From contig JAAQVN010000001.1 of the NCBI GenBank assembly GCA_011754535.1, positions 2,418,001 to 2,482,000 on the forward strand: a DNA stretch of 64,000 nt, given 5' to 3'. Below the pieces are notes generated by a model. That model searched no databases and was not told the DNA's origin. It was given only the letters and a program-made list of their open reading frames with translations. The position numbers and the translations under genes are program-made. Positions 55,766-64,000 of this stretch are shown piece by piece (position 1 is the stretch's first letter; each line of letters starts with the position of its first letter). The DNA is from Enterobacter asburiae. Lineage in GTDB: Bacteria; Pseudomonadota; Gammaproteobacteria; Enterobacterales; Enterobacteriaceae.

Positions 55766-56335
55766 CTATTCACCCGTCAGCGCGTCGTAGATATCCCGCA
55801 GCCGCGTACGCAGAAACAGCACCGCCTTGTGCTTGCGGGATAACAGCGCCTGCTCTGTGGCCCCCGTCTCCTCTGCCAGCATTTTAATGCTGTAGCCGTG
55901 CAGCTCGGTCTTTTCAAACACCTCGCGCTGCGGCGGCGGCAGTTCTGACAGCGCCTGCCCCAGCTCTTCCCACAGCAGCGTTTTGAGATACTCCTCCTCT
56001 GGCGTTTGCGGTACGCCGAACAGGGTTTCGGCCAGCTCGTCTTCCGGGAAACCCTCTTCGTCTTCGCCAGTAAAATAGCCGGAGAGCGACACCTCGCGCT
56101 TTTTACGCGCCCGGTCGGTCATCTCGTTACGCGCCGCGCGGAACAGCCAGGCGGCGACGTTTTCGACCGGCTGCTCCACTTTCATCAGCTGATAGGTCAC
56201 TTCCTGCAAAATGTCGTCGGCATCATCGCGAACGGACGTCCGTCCGCGAATAAAAGCTTTCAGCCGGGCGCGGCAGGCATTGAGCGCCGACATCAGCATG
56301 GATCCGCCCGCCTCCCCGGCTTTCATTTCGCTCAC
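55766..56335 (-). CDS. ECF-type RNA polymerase sigma factor
   Basis: A 189-residue sigma factor with only regions 2 and 4. Region 2 (about 20-90) has the -10-binding stretch DDILQEVTYQLMK and WLFRAARNEMTDRARKKRE. Region 4 (about 125-185) has LSELPPPQREVFEKTELHGY and ATEQALLSRKHKAVLFLR, which recognises the -35 element. It overlaps the upstream His-rich membrane gene by four bases (ATGA) and is presumably controlled by that protein. No zinc-finger anti-sigma gene (ZAS) lies nearby. Target promoters, including possible self-control, are unknown. Confidence 0.85.
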   Translation of the reverse strand: MSEMKAGEAGGSMLMSALNACRARLKAFIRGRTSVRDDADDILQEVTYQLMKVEQPVENVAAWLFRAARNEMTDRARKKREVSLSGYFTGEDEEGFPEDELAETLFGVPQTPEEEYLKTLLWEELGQALSELPPPQREVFEKTELHGYSIKMLAEETGATEQALLSRKHKAVLFLRTRLRDIYDALTGE

Positions 56336-56751
56336 TCTGCTTCCTGCGTTTTTGGCGCGGCGTCATCGCGCTTATCGTCACGATGACCGTGCCAGCCGCA
56401 GTGCCCGCGACCGTGGCGACCAAAGCCTTCGCGGCGCTGCTGAATAAACGCCTCACGCTGCTCGGGCGTCATGTTCATCCAGCGCTCGTGCATCCGGCGG
56501 TGCGCGCCAAACATCCCGGGGCGGAAACCTAACCCGCCAAACAGAATGCGGCTCAGCACCAGAATGCCCAGCGCCTGCCAGAATCCGATGGCCTTCACGC
56601 CGAGGATCGCCGGGAGCAAGGCGTTCCACAGGGACATCACCAGCAGGCCGAGCACGATGAAAATTACCGCGCCGATGATTAAACCCTTGCCCATACGGTG
56701 GCGACCGAATCCGCGCCCGTGACCTCTGCCGTGCATATCAAAATCTCTCAT
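56332..56751 (-). CDS. His-rich membrane protein coupled to the ECF sigma factor (candidate metal sensor/anti-sigma)
   Basis: A 139-residue protein with a His/Gly-rich N-terminus (MHGRGHGRGFGRHR), two membrane helices (about 24-45 and 55-75) and a tail with WMNMTPEQREAFIQQRRE (about 91-108) followed by a His/Cys-rich stretch, HGRGHCGWHGHRDD. The TPEQ segment recalls the CpxP/Spy-like periplasmic motif. Both ends appear to lie on one side of the membrane. Its four-base overlap with the sigma gene suggests a sensor or anti-sigma. Metal binding by the His clusters is inference. GAGG is eight bases before the ATG. I do not recognise a named family. Confidence 0.65.
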   Translation of the reverse strand: MRDFDMHGRGHGRGFGRHRMGKGLIIGAVIFIVLGLLVMSLWNALLPAILGVKAIGFWQALGILVLSRILFGGLGFRPGMFGAHRRMHERWMNMTPEQREAFIQQRREGFGRHGRGHCGWHGHRDDKRDDAAPKTQEAE

Positions 56752-56860
56752 GGTGTTTACCTCGTTTACAGTAACTGATTATGGCTTGTGATGAGGTAGA
56801 CGGATGAGGAAGGGAAATATTGCTGGGGTGAATATAAAATTTTTTGTGCTGCGGAAACTG

Positions 56861-56897
56861 GACTCATAGCGGTTAGGGCTGGCGCTCGCTATGAGTC
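56861..56897 (-). terminator. Hairpin after the small membrane protein gene
   Basis: GACTCATAGCG (56861-56871) and CGCTATGAGTC (56887-56897) form a perfect 11-bp stem with a 15-base loop, starting five bases after the stop of the leftward gene at 56902. No T run follows on the minus strand, so it may be a terminator aided by Rho or a regulatory dyad. Confidence 0.5.
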
Positions 56898-56901
56898 GCC
56901 T

Positions 56902-57150
56902 TCAGACAATCATTTTTTTGCGAATAATTCGCTTAACGAATGCGATAGCGATGGCGGCCAGTATGATCGACACCAGAGCGAGGAAGATGAGCAAGGACAA
57001 TAGTGGATTTAACAAGCCACCTAAACTGGTGAAGTCGCTGATACGACCAAGTTGCTCGGACGTGCATACACGCAGAATGATCTCAGGAATAATAAGCAAA
57101 AATATAATGACGGTCAGGACATAAACCAAAGCACTCTTGCGCTTTCCCAT
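56902..57150 (-). CDS. Small two-helix membrane protein of unknown function
   Basis: An 82-residue protein: a basic start (MGKRKSALVY), one hydrophobic helix (about 9-24), a short loop with Cys-Thr-Ser, and a second long hydrophobic helix (about 47-70), ending in a basic tail (KRIIRKKMIV). I do not recognise the family. ATG 57150 is chosen because AGGAG lies upstream (spacing about 12 bases, long); an ATG at 57177 has no ribosome site. The gene is AT-rich compared with its left neighbours and adjoins the AT-rich gene at 57317. It is monocistronic and ends at a hairpin. Confidence 0.55.
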   Translation of the reverse strand: MGKRKSALVYVLTVIIFLLIIPEIILRVCTSEQLGRISDFTSLGGLLNPLLSLLIFLALVSIILAAIAIAFVKRIIRKKMIV

Positions 57151-57316
57151 TTCCGTTGTTGCTCCTCTATCAAACATGATAAATGATAATAAGGTAATGA
57201 TATTGCAAGGTTATTTAAAATGGCACAGAAATCATAAGCAACATCCTGTTCAAGGCATTAAAGTTTCACTTAAAACTGCCGATTTATAAGTTACCACTTA
57301 ATTTTGAGACCCCAAA

Positions 57317-58108
57317 ATGCTTTCTGATATTTTTAAAAATAAAGATTTTATTATTTATTTTATCTATGGCGCTATATTTATATTAATTGTATACAGAGCG
57401 TACGGAATGTCTAATTTACTAAGGTTTATCTTTCGCTACTTGGCAATTGGCTACTCAGATGTAAGAATGAAAGAACTTGATGAGAAATGGTTTGATATCC
57501 AACTATTCAAAATCACCAACGGAATTAACACCACCAACCTAAACGACGCGCGACTAATCCAAAGAGGGTTAAATGAGGGGGTGTTAAAGCCATCATGGTT
57601 TTTATTTACCAGTTCATGGGGAGACATCACCATAAAAATGTCGAAAAAGAAATTAATCTTATCCTCTTTAATGGGGTTGGTTATATTTTGCATGGGAAAT
57701 TATGCATGGATTGAGCAAACCAAGATTGTAGATGGATTCGTCAAGATCGACCACAAGGAATTTAGTTATTACCTTTCTAAAGAAAAGCTGATCATAACAT
57801 CACTTAACAGATCCATTGATAACGCCACCGTTCATAGTAAAGAGGATTGCAAGAGTATCCCGAACTCTATCGCTAAGGACTCGATGTTCTCCATAGCATG
57901 CATGAAGCTACTTGATGATAGATTGTCGTATATATGGTGGCTTGAAAAAGAAATCCAGTCTGTAAATAACAGAAAAAACACGCTAAAACTTATATCTTAC
58001 ATTTATTGCATCACTAGCGTCCTGTGGGGTTTTTCATTATACCAATTCAACCGTGCTAGCACTCATGTAGTAAATTACAAATTATCAATGCAAAATCAGA
58101 CCTCATAG
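57317..58108 (+). CDS. Membrane protein, DUF6216-like, AT-rich orphan
   Basis: A 263-residue protein of low GC content, clearly different from the flanking genes. One helix at about 12-28 (IIYFIYGAIFILIVYRAYG) is followed by a cytosolic-looking region with FRYLAIGYSDVRMKELDEKW and ARLIQRGLNEGV, a second helix (about 112-130), a region with two cysteines (EDCKSIPN, SIACMKLL) and a third helix (about 222-242). The start resembles what I recall of DUF6216 proteins; confidence in that is low. No ribosome site is strong. It is an isolated gene with hairpins after it and may be horizontally acquired. Confidence 0.55.
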   Translation: MLSDIFKNKDFIIYFIYGAIFILIVYRAYGMSNLLRFIFRYLAIGYSDVRMKELDEKWFDIQLFKITNGINTTNLNDARLIQRGLNEGVLKPSWFLFTSSWGDITIKMSKKKLILSSLMGLVIFCMGNYAWIEQTKIVDGFVKIDHKEFSYYLSKEKLIITSLNRSIDNATVHSKEDCKSIPNSIAKDSMFSIACMKLLDDRLSYIWWLEKEIQSVNNRKNTLKLISYIYCITSVLWGFSLYQFNRASTHVVNYKLSMQNQTS

Positions 58109-58122
58109 AAAAAAGTAAAAGA

Positions 58123-58151
58123 CCACCTTCGACCACTTTTATAGAAGGTGG
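58123..58151 (+). terminator. Hairpin after the AT-rich orphan gene
   Basis: CCACCTTC (58123-58130) and GAAGGTGG (58144-58151) form a perfect 8-bp stem with a 13-base loop, 14 bases after the rightward gene stop. A short run of T follows (ctttcg), so this is a probable but weak terminator. Confidence 0.55.
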
Positions 58152-58461
58152 CTTTCGCGAATACCCCTATAAGAGGCATTGCAACTATAAAGCCACCCAT
58201 TTTAGCTCCATATATTTTACAGATATCTTGTTTTGTATTGTTTGTTTCGAATGTAATTTCAGACAGAGCGATATACAAACATACTCCGGTAAAAATAGAT
58301 TAATAAAAAGACCTACCGAACACTAAAAATGTTCACTACATGTGCGAATAGCTACCTCGCTCCATAGCAAATAAAAAAAAGCATGTTAGTCATTACAAAT
58401 GTAAAAAATCACCGCCGAAAACTGTCAGAATTATAAAATTGCGGTGGAAGTAGTAAACGAC

Positions 58462-58481
58462 GAGGCCCTCTCAGGGGCCTC
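58462..58481 (-). terminator. Hairpin after the chemotaxis gene
   Basis: GAGGCCC (58462-58468) and GGGCCTC (58475-58481) form a perfect 7-bp GC-rich stem with a 6-base loop, eight bases after the stop at 58490 on the leftward strand. The following minus-strand sequence has only a short T run. Confidence 0.6.
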
Positions 58482-58489
58482 ACTTCAAA

Positions 58490-60040
58490 TCAAGCCCGCA
58501 CCGGCAACCTAAAACTCGAAATACTCCGTGAAAGCTGCTGCGCCTGTTCTTCCAGCGAGGCCGCTGCGGCGGCAGACTGCTGCACCAGCGCGGCGTTCTG
58601 CTGGGTGACGCCATCCATCTCGGTCACCGCCTGCCCGACCTGGCTGATCCCGCGGCTCTGCTCTTCGGAGGCGACGGAGATCTGCTCCATCAGCGTATTC
58701 ACTTTATTCACCGACGAAATAATCGAATCAATCACCTCGCCCGAGCGGCTGACCAGCTCCGCACCGTTTTTCACGCTGGAGACCGACTGCGTAATCAGGC
58801 TCTCGATATCCTTGGCTGCCACCGCGCTTTTCTGCGCCAGGGTGCGCACTTCGCTGGCCACAACCGCAAAGCCGCGACCTTGCGTACCGGCGCGCGCCGC
58901 TTCAACCGCCGCGTTCAGCGCCAGAATATTGGTCTGGAAAGCGATGCTGTTAATCACGCTGGTAATGTCTTCGATGCGCTTCGAGTTCGCCGCGATGGTG
59001 TTCATCGTGTCGATCACTTCACGGGTCACCGCTTCACCGGTATGGGCATTTTTCACCGCGTCCTGCACCAGTTTACCGGCCTGATAGACGTTGTCGGTAT
59101 TGTTCGCCACCGTCGCGCTCAGCTCTTCCATGCTCGCTGCCGTCTGGGTCAACGCGGAAGCCTGCTGTTCGGTACGTGACGCCAGGTCGATATTCCCGGA
59201 GGCAATCTCCTGCGCCGCGTGCGTTACGGTATGGCTCGCATCGCGCACCTGGGCGATGGTCGCCAGTAGTGCCTGACGCATCTGCTCCATCGAGCCCATC
59301 AGGTGGTCGATTTCGTTATGTGAACTCCCCTTCACCGGCACCGGAGTGTCCAGCTTGCCCGCCGCAATCTGGCTGCAGTGCTCGCGCGCCAGGTTAACCG
59401 GGGCAAAGACGAAGCGCTTCATAAAGAGGCTGACCGCGACAATCACCGCCAAAAACAGGCAGGCAATAACGGCAATCATCGCCAGGCCGGAGACAAAATT
59501 ACTGCGCGCATCCTCGTTCAGGCTTTTGGCGTATTTCTGATGGACCGAAAGCACCTGGTCGAGAACGATTTCGTACTGACGGTCGAGGCGGGAAACTTCC
59601 GGGATCAGCGCGTTAAATTTAGCGACATCGTGCGCCGCCGCGGCATCGATCAGCGGTGCCAGCCCCTGGTTGCGGTAGTTTTGCCAGGCGTCCTGATAGG
59701 CACTCACCAGCGGCGCTTCATTCGTCAGACGCGGCGAAGCCATAAAGGCCGCAAAGGCATTGTCGGCTTTGGTCAGCGCCTCTTTCACTGCGGCAAGCTT
59801 TGCAGACTCGTCTGTCGAGTTGCCCGCTTCCACCATCTTCACGTACTCCATCACCCGCACGCGCAGCGTACGGCTGTGGTTGATGGGATCGATAATGGAC
59901 AGCACCACCTGGATCTCTTTGTTCACGTTATCCAGGGAGTTATTACTTTTAATGATGAGGCCAACGCTCGTCACGGTGCTGACGATAAAGAACAAAAGCA
60001 GCGAGAACAGGACAATCAGGGACGACTTTTTCAACGACAT
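58490..60040 (-). CDS. Methyl-accepting chemotaxis protein
   Basis: A 516-residue receptor. TM1 (about 8-30) and TM2 (about 186-208) flank a four-helix-bundle periplasmic sensor domain. A HAMP domain (about 210-265) and the signalling helical hairpin follow, with the highly conserved tip ([19 protein letters not shown]) and glutamines and glutamates at the methylation sites ([20 protein letters not shown]). The C-terminal five residues lack the NWETF motif of Tsr and Tar, so methylation and feedback are assisted by other receptors. ATG 60040 is used with GAGG upstream. The attractant is not predictable. Confidence 0.92.
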   Translation of the reverse strand: MSLKKSSLIVLFSLLLFFIVSTVTSVGLIIKSNNSLDNVNKEIQVVLSIIDPINHSRTLRVRVMEYVKMVEAGNSTDESAKLAAVKEALTKADNAFAAFMASPRLTNEAPLVSAYQDAWQNYRNQGLAPLIDAAAAHDVAKFNALIPEVSRLDRQYEIVLDQVLSVHQKYAKSLNEDARSNFVSGLAMIAVIACLFLAVIVAVSLFMKRFVFAPVNLAREHCSQIAAGKLDTPVPVKGSSHNEIDHLMGSMEQMRQALLATIAQVRDASHTVTHAAQEIASGNIDLASRTEQQASALTQTAASMEELSATVANNTDNVYQAGKLVQDAVKNAHTGEAVTREVIDTMNTIAANSKRIEDITSVINSIAFQTNILALNAAVEAARAGTQGRGFAVVASEVRTLAQKSAVAAKDIESLITQSVSSVKNGAELVSRSGEVIDSIISSVNKVNTLMEQISVASEEQSRGISQVGQAVTEMDGVTQQNAALVQQSAAAAASLEEQAQQLSRSISSFRLPVRA

Positions 60041-60129
60041 AAACCAATACCTCAAGGAGAATTATTCCTTATGGTTATCGGCGCTTCCAAAACTTAAATT
60101 AATTAAAGTTATTGATGTATCGCGCGAGG

Positions 60130-61146
60130 CTATACCGCTGGCTTATAGCGCCGCTGCAGAGTGGCATCCAGCTTGCGCTGCAATGGTTGCGGCGTCTCCC
60201 CTTCGATCAATTTGCCTATCAGATCAAAGCAGTGCCACGCCAGCTGGCGGTTGTCCTGTCGAATGGTATCCACCGGGATCGTCAGCGAATCGTAGAGATA
60301 GTGATCGTCGAAGCTGGCTAACCTGATATCGCTTTGCAGCAGATTATGCTGGCCCATATAGCGCAGAACCCCCTCCAGCAGCCCACAGGCGGCGGTGAAC
60401 AGCGCTTTTGGCGGACGCCCAAGGCGGGCGCAGAGTTCGGCAAACATCTCGTACCCGGAGCTCGGGTGATAGTTGCCGTGAACGATCCACTCGGGGCGCA
60501 GCGCCACGCCGGCCTCTCGCAGACCTTGCTTAAACCCTTCCAGGCGGTCGCGTGTCGGAGACAGGCGCGGCTGTCCGCCGAGGAAGTAGAACTCATCCGG
60601 ATGCTGACGCGCAATGTCCGCTACCAGCGCCGTCGTCGGGGTAATGGAGTCGGTGATCACCAGCGGCAGCGCGCTGTCGTTCATGTGGCGGTCAAAAAGC
60701 ACCACGGGCAGCTGCTCGCTGAGCTTCAGGTAGTCCGCATCGTTCAGCATGCTGGAGGCCACAATCAGCCCGTCCACCTGACGCGCCACCATGTTGTTCA
60801 CCACCACTGTCTCCTGCCCCGGGTTTTCATCGCTGCATGAGATCAGCAGCTGAACGCCGGCCTCGCGGCACAGCGTTTCCAGCTCGTGAGAAAACACGGC
60901 AAAACCGTAGTTGGTGATCTCCGGAACGACAAGACCAATGGTGTGGCTGCGGTTATCGCGCAGCGACCGGGCGTGAATGCTGGGCTGATAGTGGTGCTCT
61001 TTTGCAATCGCCAGCACGCGCTCGCGCGTCTCTTCCGCCACGCGAAGCTCTTTGCTGCGCCCGTTCAGGACCAGGCTGGCGGTGGCTTTTGACACCCCCG
61101 CCAGCTCCGCGATGTCTTTGATGGTGACGCGTTTTGTTTTTCTCAC
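60130..61146 (-). CDS. scrR: ScrR, LacI-family sucrose repressor
   Basis: A 338-residue LacI-family protein. The HTH (residues about 7-28) reads [20 protein letters not shown], followed by a hinge and the periplasmic-binding-like effector domain with [22 protein letters not shown] and [13 protein letters not shown]. It represses scrAB (and scrY and scrK where present) until fructose or fructose-1-phosphate binds. It lies 28 bases after scrB on the same strand, so is probably part of or just after the scrAB transcript. It matches the Scr repressors of Klebsiella and pUR400 from memory. Confidence 0.9.
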   Translation of the reverse strand: MRKTKRVTIKDIAELAGVSKATASLVLNGRSKELRVAEETRERVLAIAKEHHYQPSIHARSLRDNRSHTIGLVVPEITNYGFAVFSHELETLCREAGVQLLISCSDENPGQETVVVNNMVARQVDGLIVASSMLNDADYLKLSEQLPVVLFDRHMNDSALPLVITDSITPTTALVADIARQHPDEFYFLGGQPRLSPTRDRLEGFKQGLREAGVALRPEWIVHGNYHPSSGYEMFAELCARLGRPPKALFTAACGLLEGVLRYMGQHNLLQSDIRLASFDDHYLYDSLTIPVDTIRQDNRQLAWHCFDLIGKLIEGETPQPLQRKLDATLQRRYKPAV

Positions 61147-61174
61147 AACGACTTAGATCCGGCTGCCAAAACCC

Positions 61175-62581
61175 TCATTCTATCATGCAGGCGCGCAGCG
61201 ACCAGTAGCGTAATGTGATGTCGGAAGCACCTTCGAATCGTACCCGGGCCGGATGGTCAGGAAAATAGCGGCTGCTCATCACCCCTTCACCGTGATTGAT
61301 GAAAATTTCAACGCTGGAGCAGTCGCACAGAACGCGTAAATGACGAACCACCCCCTGCCAGTAGCGGGTCAATGTTTCACCGGTTTTCAGGCTCGCGCGT
61401 TCAAGGCGTAAACCCTGCTCATCGACCGTGAGGCGCAGCGCGCCGGCAAAATCGATATTCACCTGCGATGCGCCCAGCTCAAACTCCAGGCGCGTCGCGT
61501 CCAGTTCCGGCGCCTCGCTGGCGCTCCCCTGCCAGCGCTGCTCATCTTCACGCAGCGCCGCCAGCTCGCGCGCCGGGGTCTGCCAGAGCCTGCCGTCGCT
61601 AAAGCGCAATTCTCTCGGGCAGGTCATCTGGTGCATCCAGCCGTGCGCCCGCGTGGGCTGAAGCATCTCTTCCCCGTCCGGTACGCCCATCCAGCCGATC
61701 AGAATGCGGCGTCCGTCCTCCGCCAGCGCGGTTTGCGGGGCGTAAAACTCAAAGCCCGCGTCCAGCTCGTGCAGCTCGCCGTGATCGAATGCGGCGTTTG
61801 CATAGTCAAACGCCCCGCTAATCCAGGTGGCCGGATAGGTATTGAGATAGCGATGCGGCTCGCGCGCCAGCCCCTGCGGGCAGCAGATCAGCACGTGCGT
61901 CCCGTCGAGGGCGAACAGGTCCGGGCACTCCCACATGTACCCTGCGTCCGTCAGGCCGTTGACCCCGTGACCGGCGATCTCCCCGCAGGACGCCCAGGCG
62001 TGCAAATCGGCTGATTTAAACAGCAGCACTTTGCCGCGCTTTTGCACATCCTGCGCGCCGAGCACCATGTACCACTCCCCGTCGTGTTGCCACACCTTCG
62101 GGTCGCGCACGTGTCCGGTGTAGCCTTCCGGCAGCGCCAGCACCGGCCCCAGCTTCTTAAAGGTTCCGTCCGCTTGTTCCTCCGCCAGGCACTGCCAGGC
62201 GGTGCGGCTGCCATCATCAAACTTAACGTTGCCGGTGTAGCACAGCGTGAGGACGCCGTGGTTATCCACGGCGCTACCGGAGTAGCAGCCGTTGCGGTCA
62301 TACGCTTCGTCGGGCATCAGCGCCAGCGGCTCGTGCCGCCAGTGCACCAGATCCGCAGAGCTCCAGTGTCCCCAGCACTTAAAGCGATGCTCGCAGTCCA
62401 GCGGGTTCCACTGATAGAACAGATGGTAACGGCCAGCAAACCAGATAAACCCGTTCGGGTCGTTCATCAGCCCCGTCACCGGCGCGGGGTGCCACTGCGG
62501 GTAGTGGCTATCCGCCTGCGCGCGGGGCTGACCTTTCATAACGGCCTGCAGGATCGCAGGCCAGCGGGAAGGTAACGTCAT
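61175..62581 (-). CDS. scrB: ScrB, sucrose-6-phosphate hydrolase (GH32)
   Basis: A 468-residue invertase-type enzyme that splits sucrose-6-phosphate into glucose-6-phosphate and fructose. Family GH32 motifs are seen: LMNDPNGF with nucleophile Asp41, FYQWNPLDCEHRFKCWG, HVRDPKVW (the RDP motif) and WECPDLFAL (acid/base Glu). It has a C-terminal beta-sandwich domain. The start codon overlaps the scrA stop by one base (TAATG), so the two are translationally coupled. Confidence 0.95.
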   Translation of the reverse strand: MTLPSRWPAILQAVMKGQPRAQADSHYPQWHPAPVTGLMNDPNGFIWFAGRYHLFYQWNPLDCEHRFKCWGHWSSADLVHWRHEPLALMPDEAYDRNGCYSGSAVDNHGVLTLCYTGNVKFDDGSRTAWQCLAEEQADGTFKKLGPVLALPEGYTGHVRDPKVWQHDGEWYMVLGAQDVQKRGKVLLFKSADLHAWASCGEIAGHGVNGLTDAGYMWECPDLFALDGTHVLICCPQGLAREPHRYLNTYPATWISGAFDYANAAFDHGELHELDAGFEFYAPQTALAEDGRRILIGWMGVPDGEEMLQPTRAHGWMHQMTCPRELRFSDGRLWQTPARELAALREDEQRWQGSASEAPELDATRLEFELGASQVNIDFAGALRLTVDEQGLRLERASLKTGETLTRYWQGVVRHLRVLCDCSSVEIFINHGEGVMSSRYFPDHPARVRFEGASDITLRYWSLRACMIE

Positions 62582-63951
62582 TATTCAGAGTCCGTTTTAT
62601 ATTTCAGCAGCAGCGAGACGGTAAACGCCACGCCGAAGGCAATCACCATGCCGATAATATAGTTAAGGAGCGAGCTGGCCTGCACGATAGCCATGCCCGG
62701 AATAGCGGTCAACCCGACGGCGGTCATGTAGACATGCACTGACACCACCCAGGCCCCGCCCGCCGCGCCGCCGATCAGCGCGGCGATAAACGGCTTCACG
62801 AAGCGCAGGTTGATACCAAAAATGGCCGCTTCGGTGATGCCCAGCATGGCAGAGAACGCCGACGGTAAGGTAATGGCTTTGATTTTGACATCTTTGGTTT
62901 TGAACCACACCGCCAGACAGGCGCCGCCCTGGGCCACGTTCGCCATGGCCCAGATCGGTAGCAGGAAGTTAACGCCAATCGACGGGTTACCCAGCAGCCC
63001 GGCTTCAATCGCGTGGAAGCTGTGGTGAATACCGGTGATCACAATCACCGAGTAAAGCCCGCCGAACAGCAGCCCGGCCAGCCAGCCTGCGTGGGCGATC
63101 AGCGTGCTCAGGATAAAGGAGATGCCGTCGCCCAGCGCGCGCCCCGCCGGGCCGATAATCAGCAAGGCGATAAAGCCGGAGATAACGACGGTGAGGAACG
63201 GCGTCAGGATCAGGTCTAACGCGTCCGGAATCGCGCGGCGCAGGTTTTTCTCGACGATGCTCATAAACCAGACGGCCAGCAGGACCGGGAATACCGTGCC
63301 CTGATAGCCAATCATCGCGATCTCAAGGCCGAAGAAGTTCATAGTGTGGAAGCCGGAGGCCACGCCCCAGGCGTTGGTCAGCGCCGGGTGGGTCAGAATG
63401 CCGCCCAGCGTCGCTCCGAGATACGGGTTGCCGCCAAACTCCCGCGCGGCGGTAAAGCCGATCAGAATAGGCAGAATGATAAACGCCGCCGAGCTGCACA
63501 TGTCCAGCATGATGTAGAGGGCATTATCCGCGTTGACCCAGCCGTAGGTTTTCACCATGCCGAGCAGGCCCATCAGCAGGCCGGACGCCACAATCGCCGG
63601 AATGATCGGAACGAAGATATTGGAAAGCAAACGAGCAATGCGCTGGAACGGGTTCAGCTTGCGCGCCGCGATATCCGCCGCTTCAGACTTGCTGGACTCG
63701 CTAATCCCCGCCGCCTGAATAAACGCGGCGTAGACTTTATTCACCACGCCCGTGCCGAAAATCACCTGCATCTGCCCGGCGTTACGAAAACAGCCTTTTA
63801 CGCCGTCGACCTTACCGATCGCCTGCTGATCGGCAAGCGCGTCATCGACCAGCACCAGACGAAGACGCGTAGCGCAGTGCGCCGCGCTGGCGATATTTTC
63901 CTTACCACCGAGCAGCGGAATAAGCTCGCGGGCGATTTGATTAACATCCAT
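62581..63951 (-). CDS. scrA: ScrA, sucrose PTS permease IIBC
   Basis: A 456-residue PTS EIIBC. The N-terminal IIB domain has its phosphorylated Cys26 in AAHCATRLRLVL; a linker leads to a IIC domain of about ten helices (from about residue 100), with IVASGLLMGLLGMVKTYGWV and VITGIHHSFHAIEAGLL, the latter containing the GxHH-type motif of sugar recognition. No IIA domain is present, so phosphate comes from Crr (IIA-Glc). AGAGG precedes the ATG. scrY (porin) and scrK may lie just beyond the right edge. It transports sucrose as sucrose-6-phosphate. Confidence 0.94.
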   Translation of the reverse strand: MDVNQIARELIPLLGGKENIASAAHCATRLRLVLVDDALADQQAIGKVDGVKGCFRNAGQMQVIFGTGVVNKVYAAFIQAAGISESSKSEAADIAARKLNPFQRIARLLSNIFVPIIPAIVASGLLMGLLGMVKTYGWVNADNALYIMLDMCSSAAFIILPILIGFTAAREFGGNPYLGATLGGILTHPALTNAWGVASGFHTMNFFGLEIAMIGYQGTVFPVLLAVWFMSIVEKNLRRAIPDALDLILTPFLTVVISGFIALLIIGPAGRALGDGISFILSTLIAHAGWLAGLLFGGLYSVIVITGIHHSFHAIEAGLLGNPSIGVNFLLPIWAMANVAQGGACLAVWFKTKDVKIKAITLPSAFSAMLGITEAAIFGINLRFVKPFIAALIGGAAGGAWVVSVHVYMTAVGLTAIPGMAIVQASSLLNYIIGMVIAFGVAFTVSLLLKYKTDSE

Positions 63952-64000
63952 AGATACCTCTGCCTGACTTCTTTTTATGATGTGCGAAACGCCCCCGCCG

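Larger units (their letters stand above)
58109..58489. other. Convergent AT-rich gap without a recognised gene
   Basis: These 381 bases lie between the DUF6216-like gene and the chemotaxis gene, whose ends converge. Two hairpins sit near its edges (58123-58151 and 58462-58481). The middle is AT-rich and contains a 60-codon minus-strand frame that looks like chance. I see no promoter or RNA gene. Confidence 0.5.

Noticed and set aside
58096..58278. Minus-strand frame of 60 codons in the convergent gap
   Set aside because: Overlaps a hairpin and the preceding gene end; no ribosome site or family signal.

Overview
The window looks like an enterobacterial chromosome, most probably Enterobacter or a close relative such as Lelliottia. 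The basis is the gene content: cusCFBA-cusRS, scsABC, scrAB-scrR, treXYZ, a yjjJ-type HipA protein, an AroY protocatechuate decarboxylase, digH and a Scr-type sucrose PTS, together with moderately high GC housekeeping DNA broken by AT-rich accessory stretches. No tRNA, rRNA, CRISPR array, transposase or integrase was seen.

Region 1 (1-8000) is an AT-rich chaperone-usher fimbrial locus. A chaperone-usher-pilin operon runs leftward (7223-3249). A two-domain tip-adhesin-like gene, a LuxR-like regulator and a small unknown gene run rightward (1309-3146) and converge on the pilin. A ToxR/CadC-like membrane regulator with a FidL-like partner lies at the left edge. Region 2 (8000-13000) has a DUF4354-like secreted protein, a lipoprotein, a PACE efflux protein, and then a scarred stretch. 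There a divergent SDR/LysR pair has lost both 5' ends, and a convergent pair of aldo/keto reductase (AKR) genes has been fused through their 3' ends.

Region 3 (13000-21900) is the most distinctive part. Two LysR regulators precede a rightward set of eight closely packed genes: a dimeric alpha-beta barrel protein, a DJ-1/PfpI protein, an AKR, a resorcylate-decarboxylase-like amidohydrolase, a flavodoxin-fold quinone reductase, a second AKR, and two exported proteins. The exported pair is a tandem ABM-monooxygenase-domain protein and a tandem carboxymuconolactone-decarboxylase-domain protein. The set suggests an aromatic/quinone or reactive-carbonyl processing pathway with a periplasmic arm. 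I do not recognise it as a described system.

Region 4 (21900-31750) holds yjjJ and the complete copper/silver efflux locus cusCFBA with divergent cusRS and a clear CusR box. Region 5 (31750-44750) has a LysR/MFS exporter pair, a DUF969-DUF979-DUF2891 operon with a divergent winged-helix regulator, the treZ-treY-treX trehalose operon, and a streptothricin-acetyltransferase-like GNAT. Region 6 (44750-51800) has a class C-like acid phosphatase, an exported metallo-beta-lactamase-fold hydrolase followed by a LysR gene, a LysR/aroY divergent pair, a VF530 protein and the DigH lipoprotein.

Region 7 (51800-57200) is a leftward thiol-redox/copper-tolerance cluster: scsA, scsB, scsC, dsbG. Next to it is an operon of a His-rich membrane protein and an ECF sigma factor, then a small membrane protein. 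Region 8 (57300-64000) has an AT-rich orphan membrane protein, a methyl-accepting chemotaxis protein and the sucrose genes scrA-scrB-scrR. Coordinates of fragment edges and of all operators are read by eye. Function calls rest on recalled family signatures, not on database searches.
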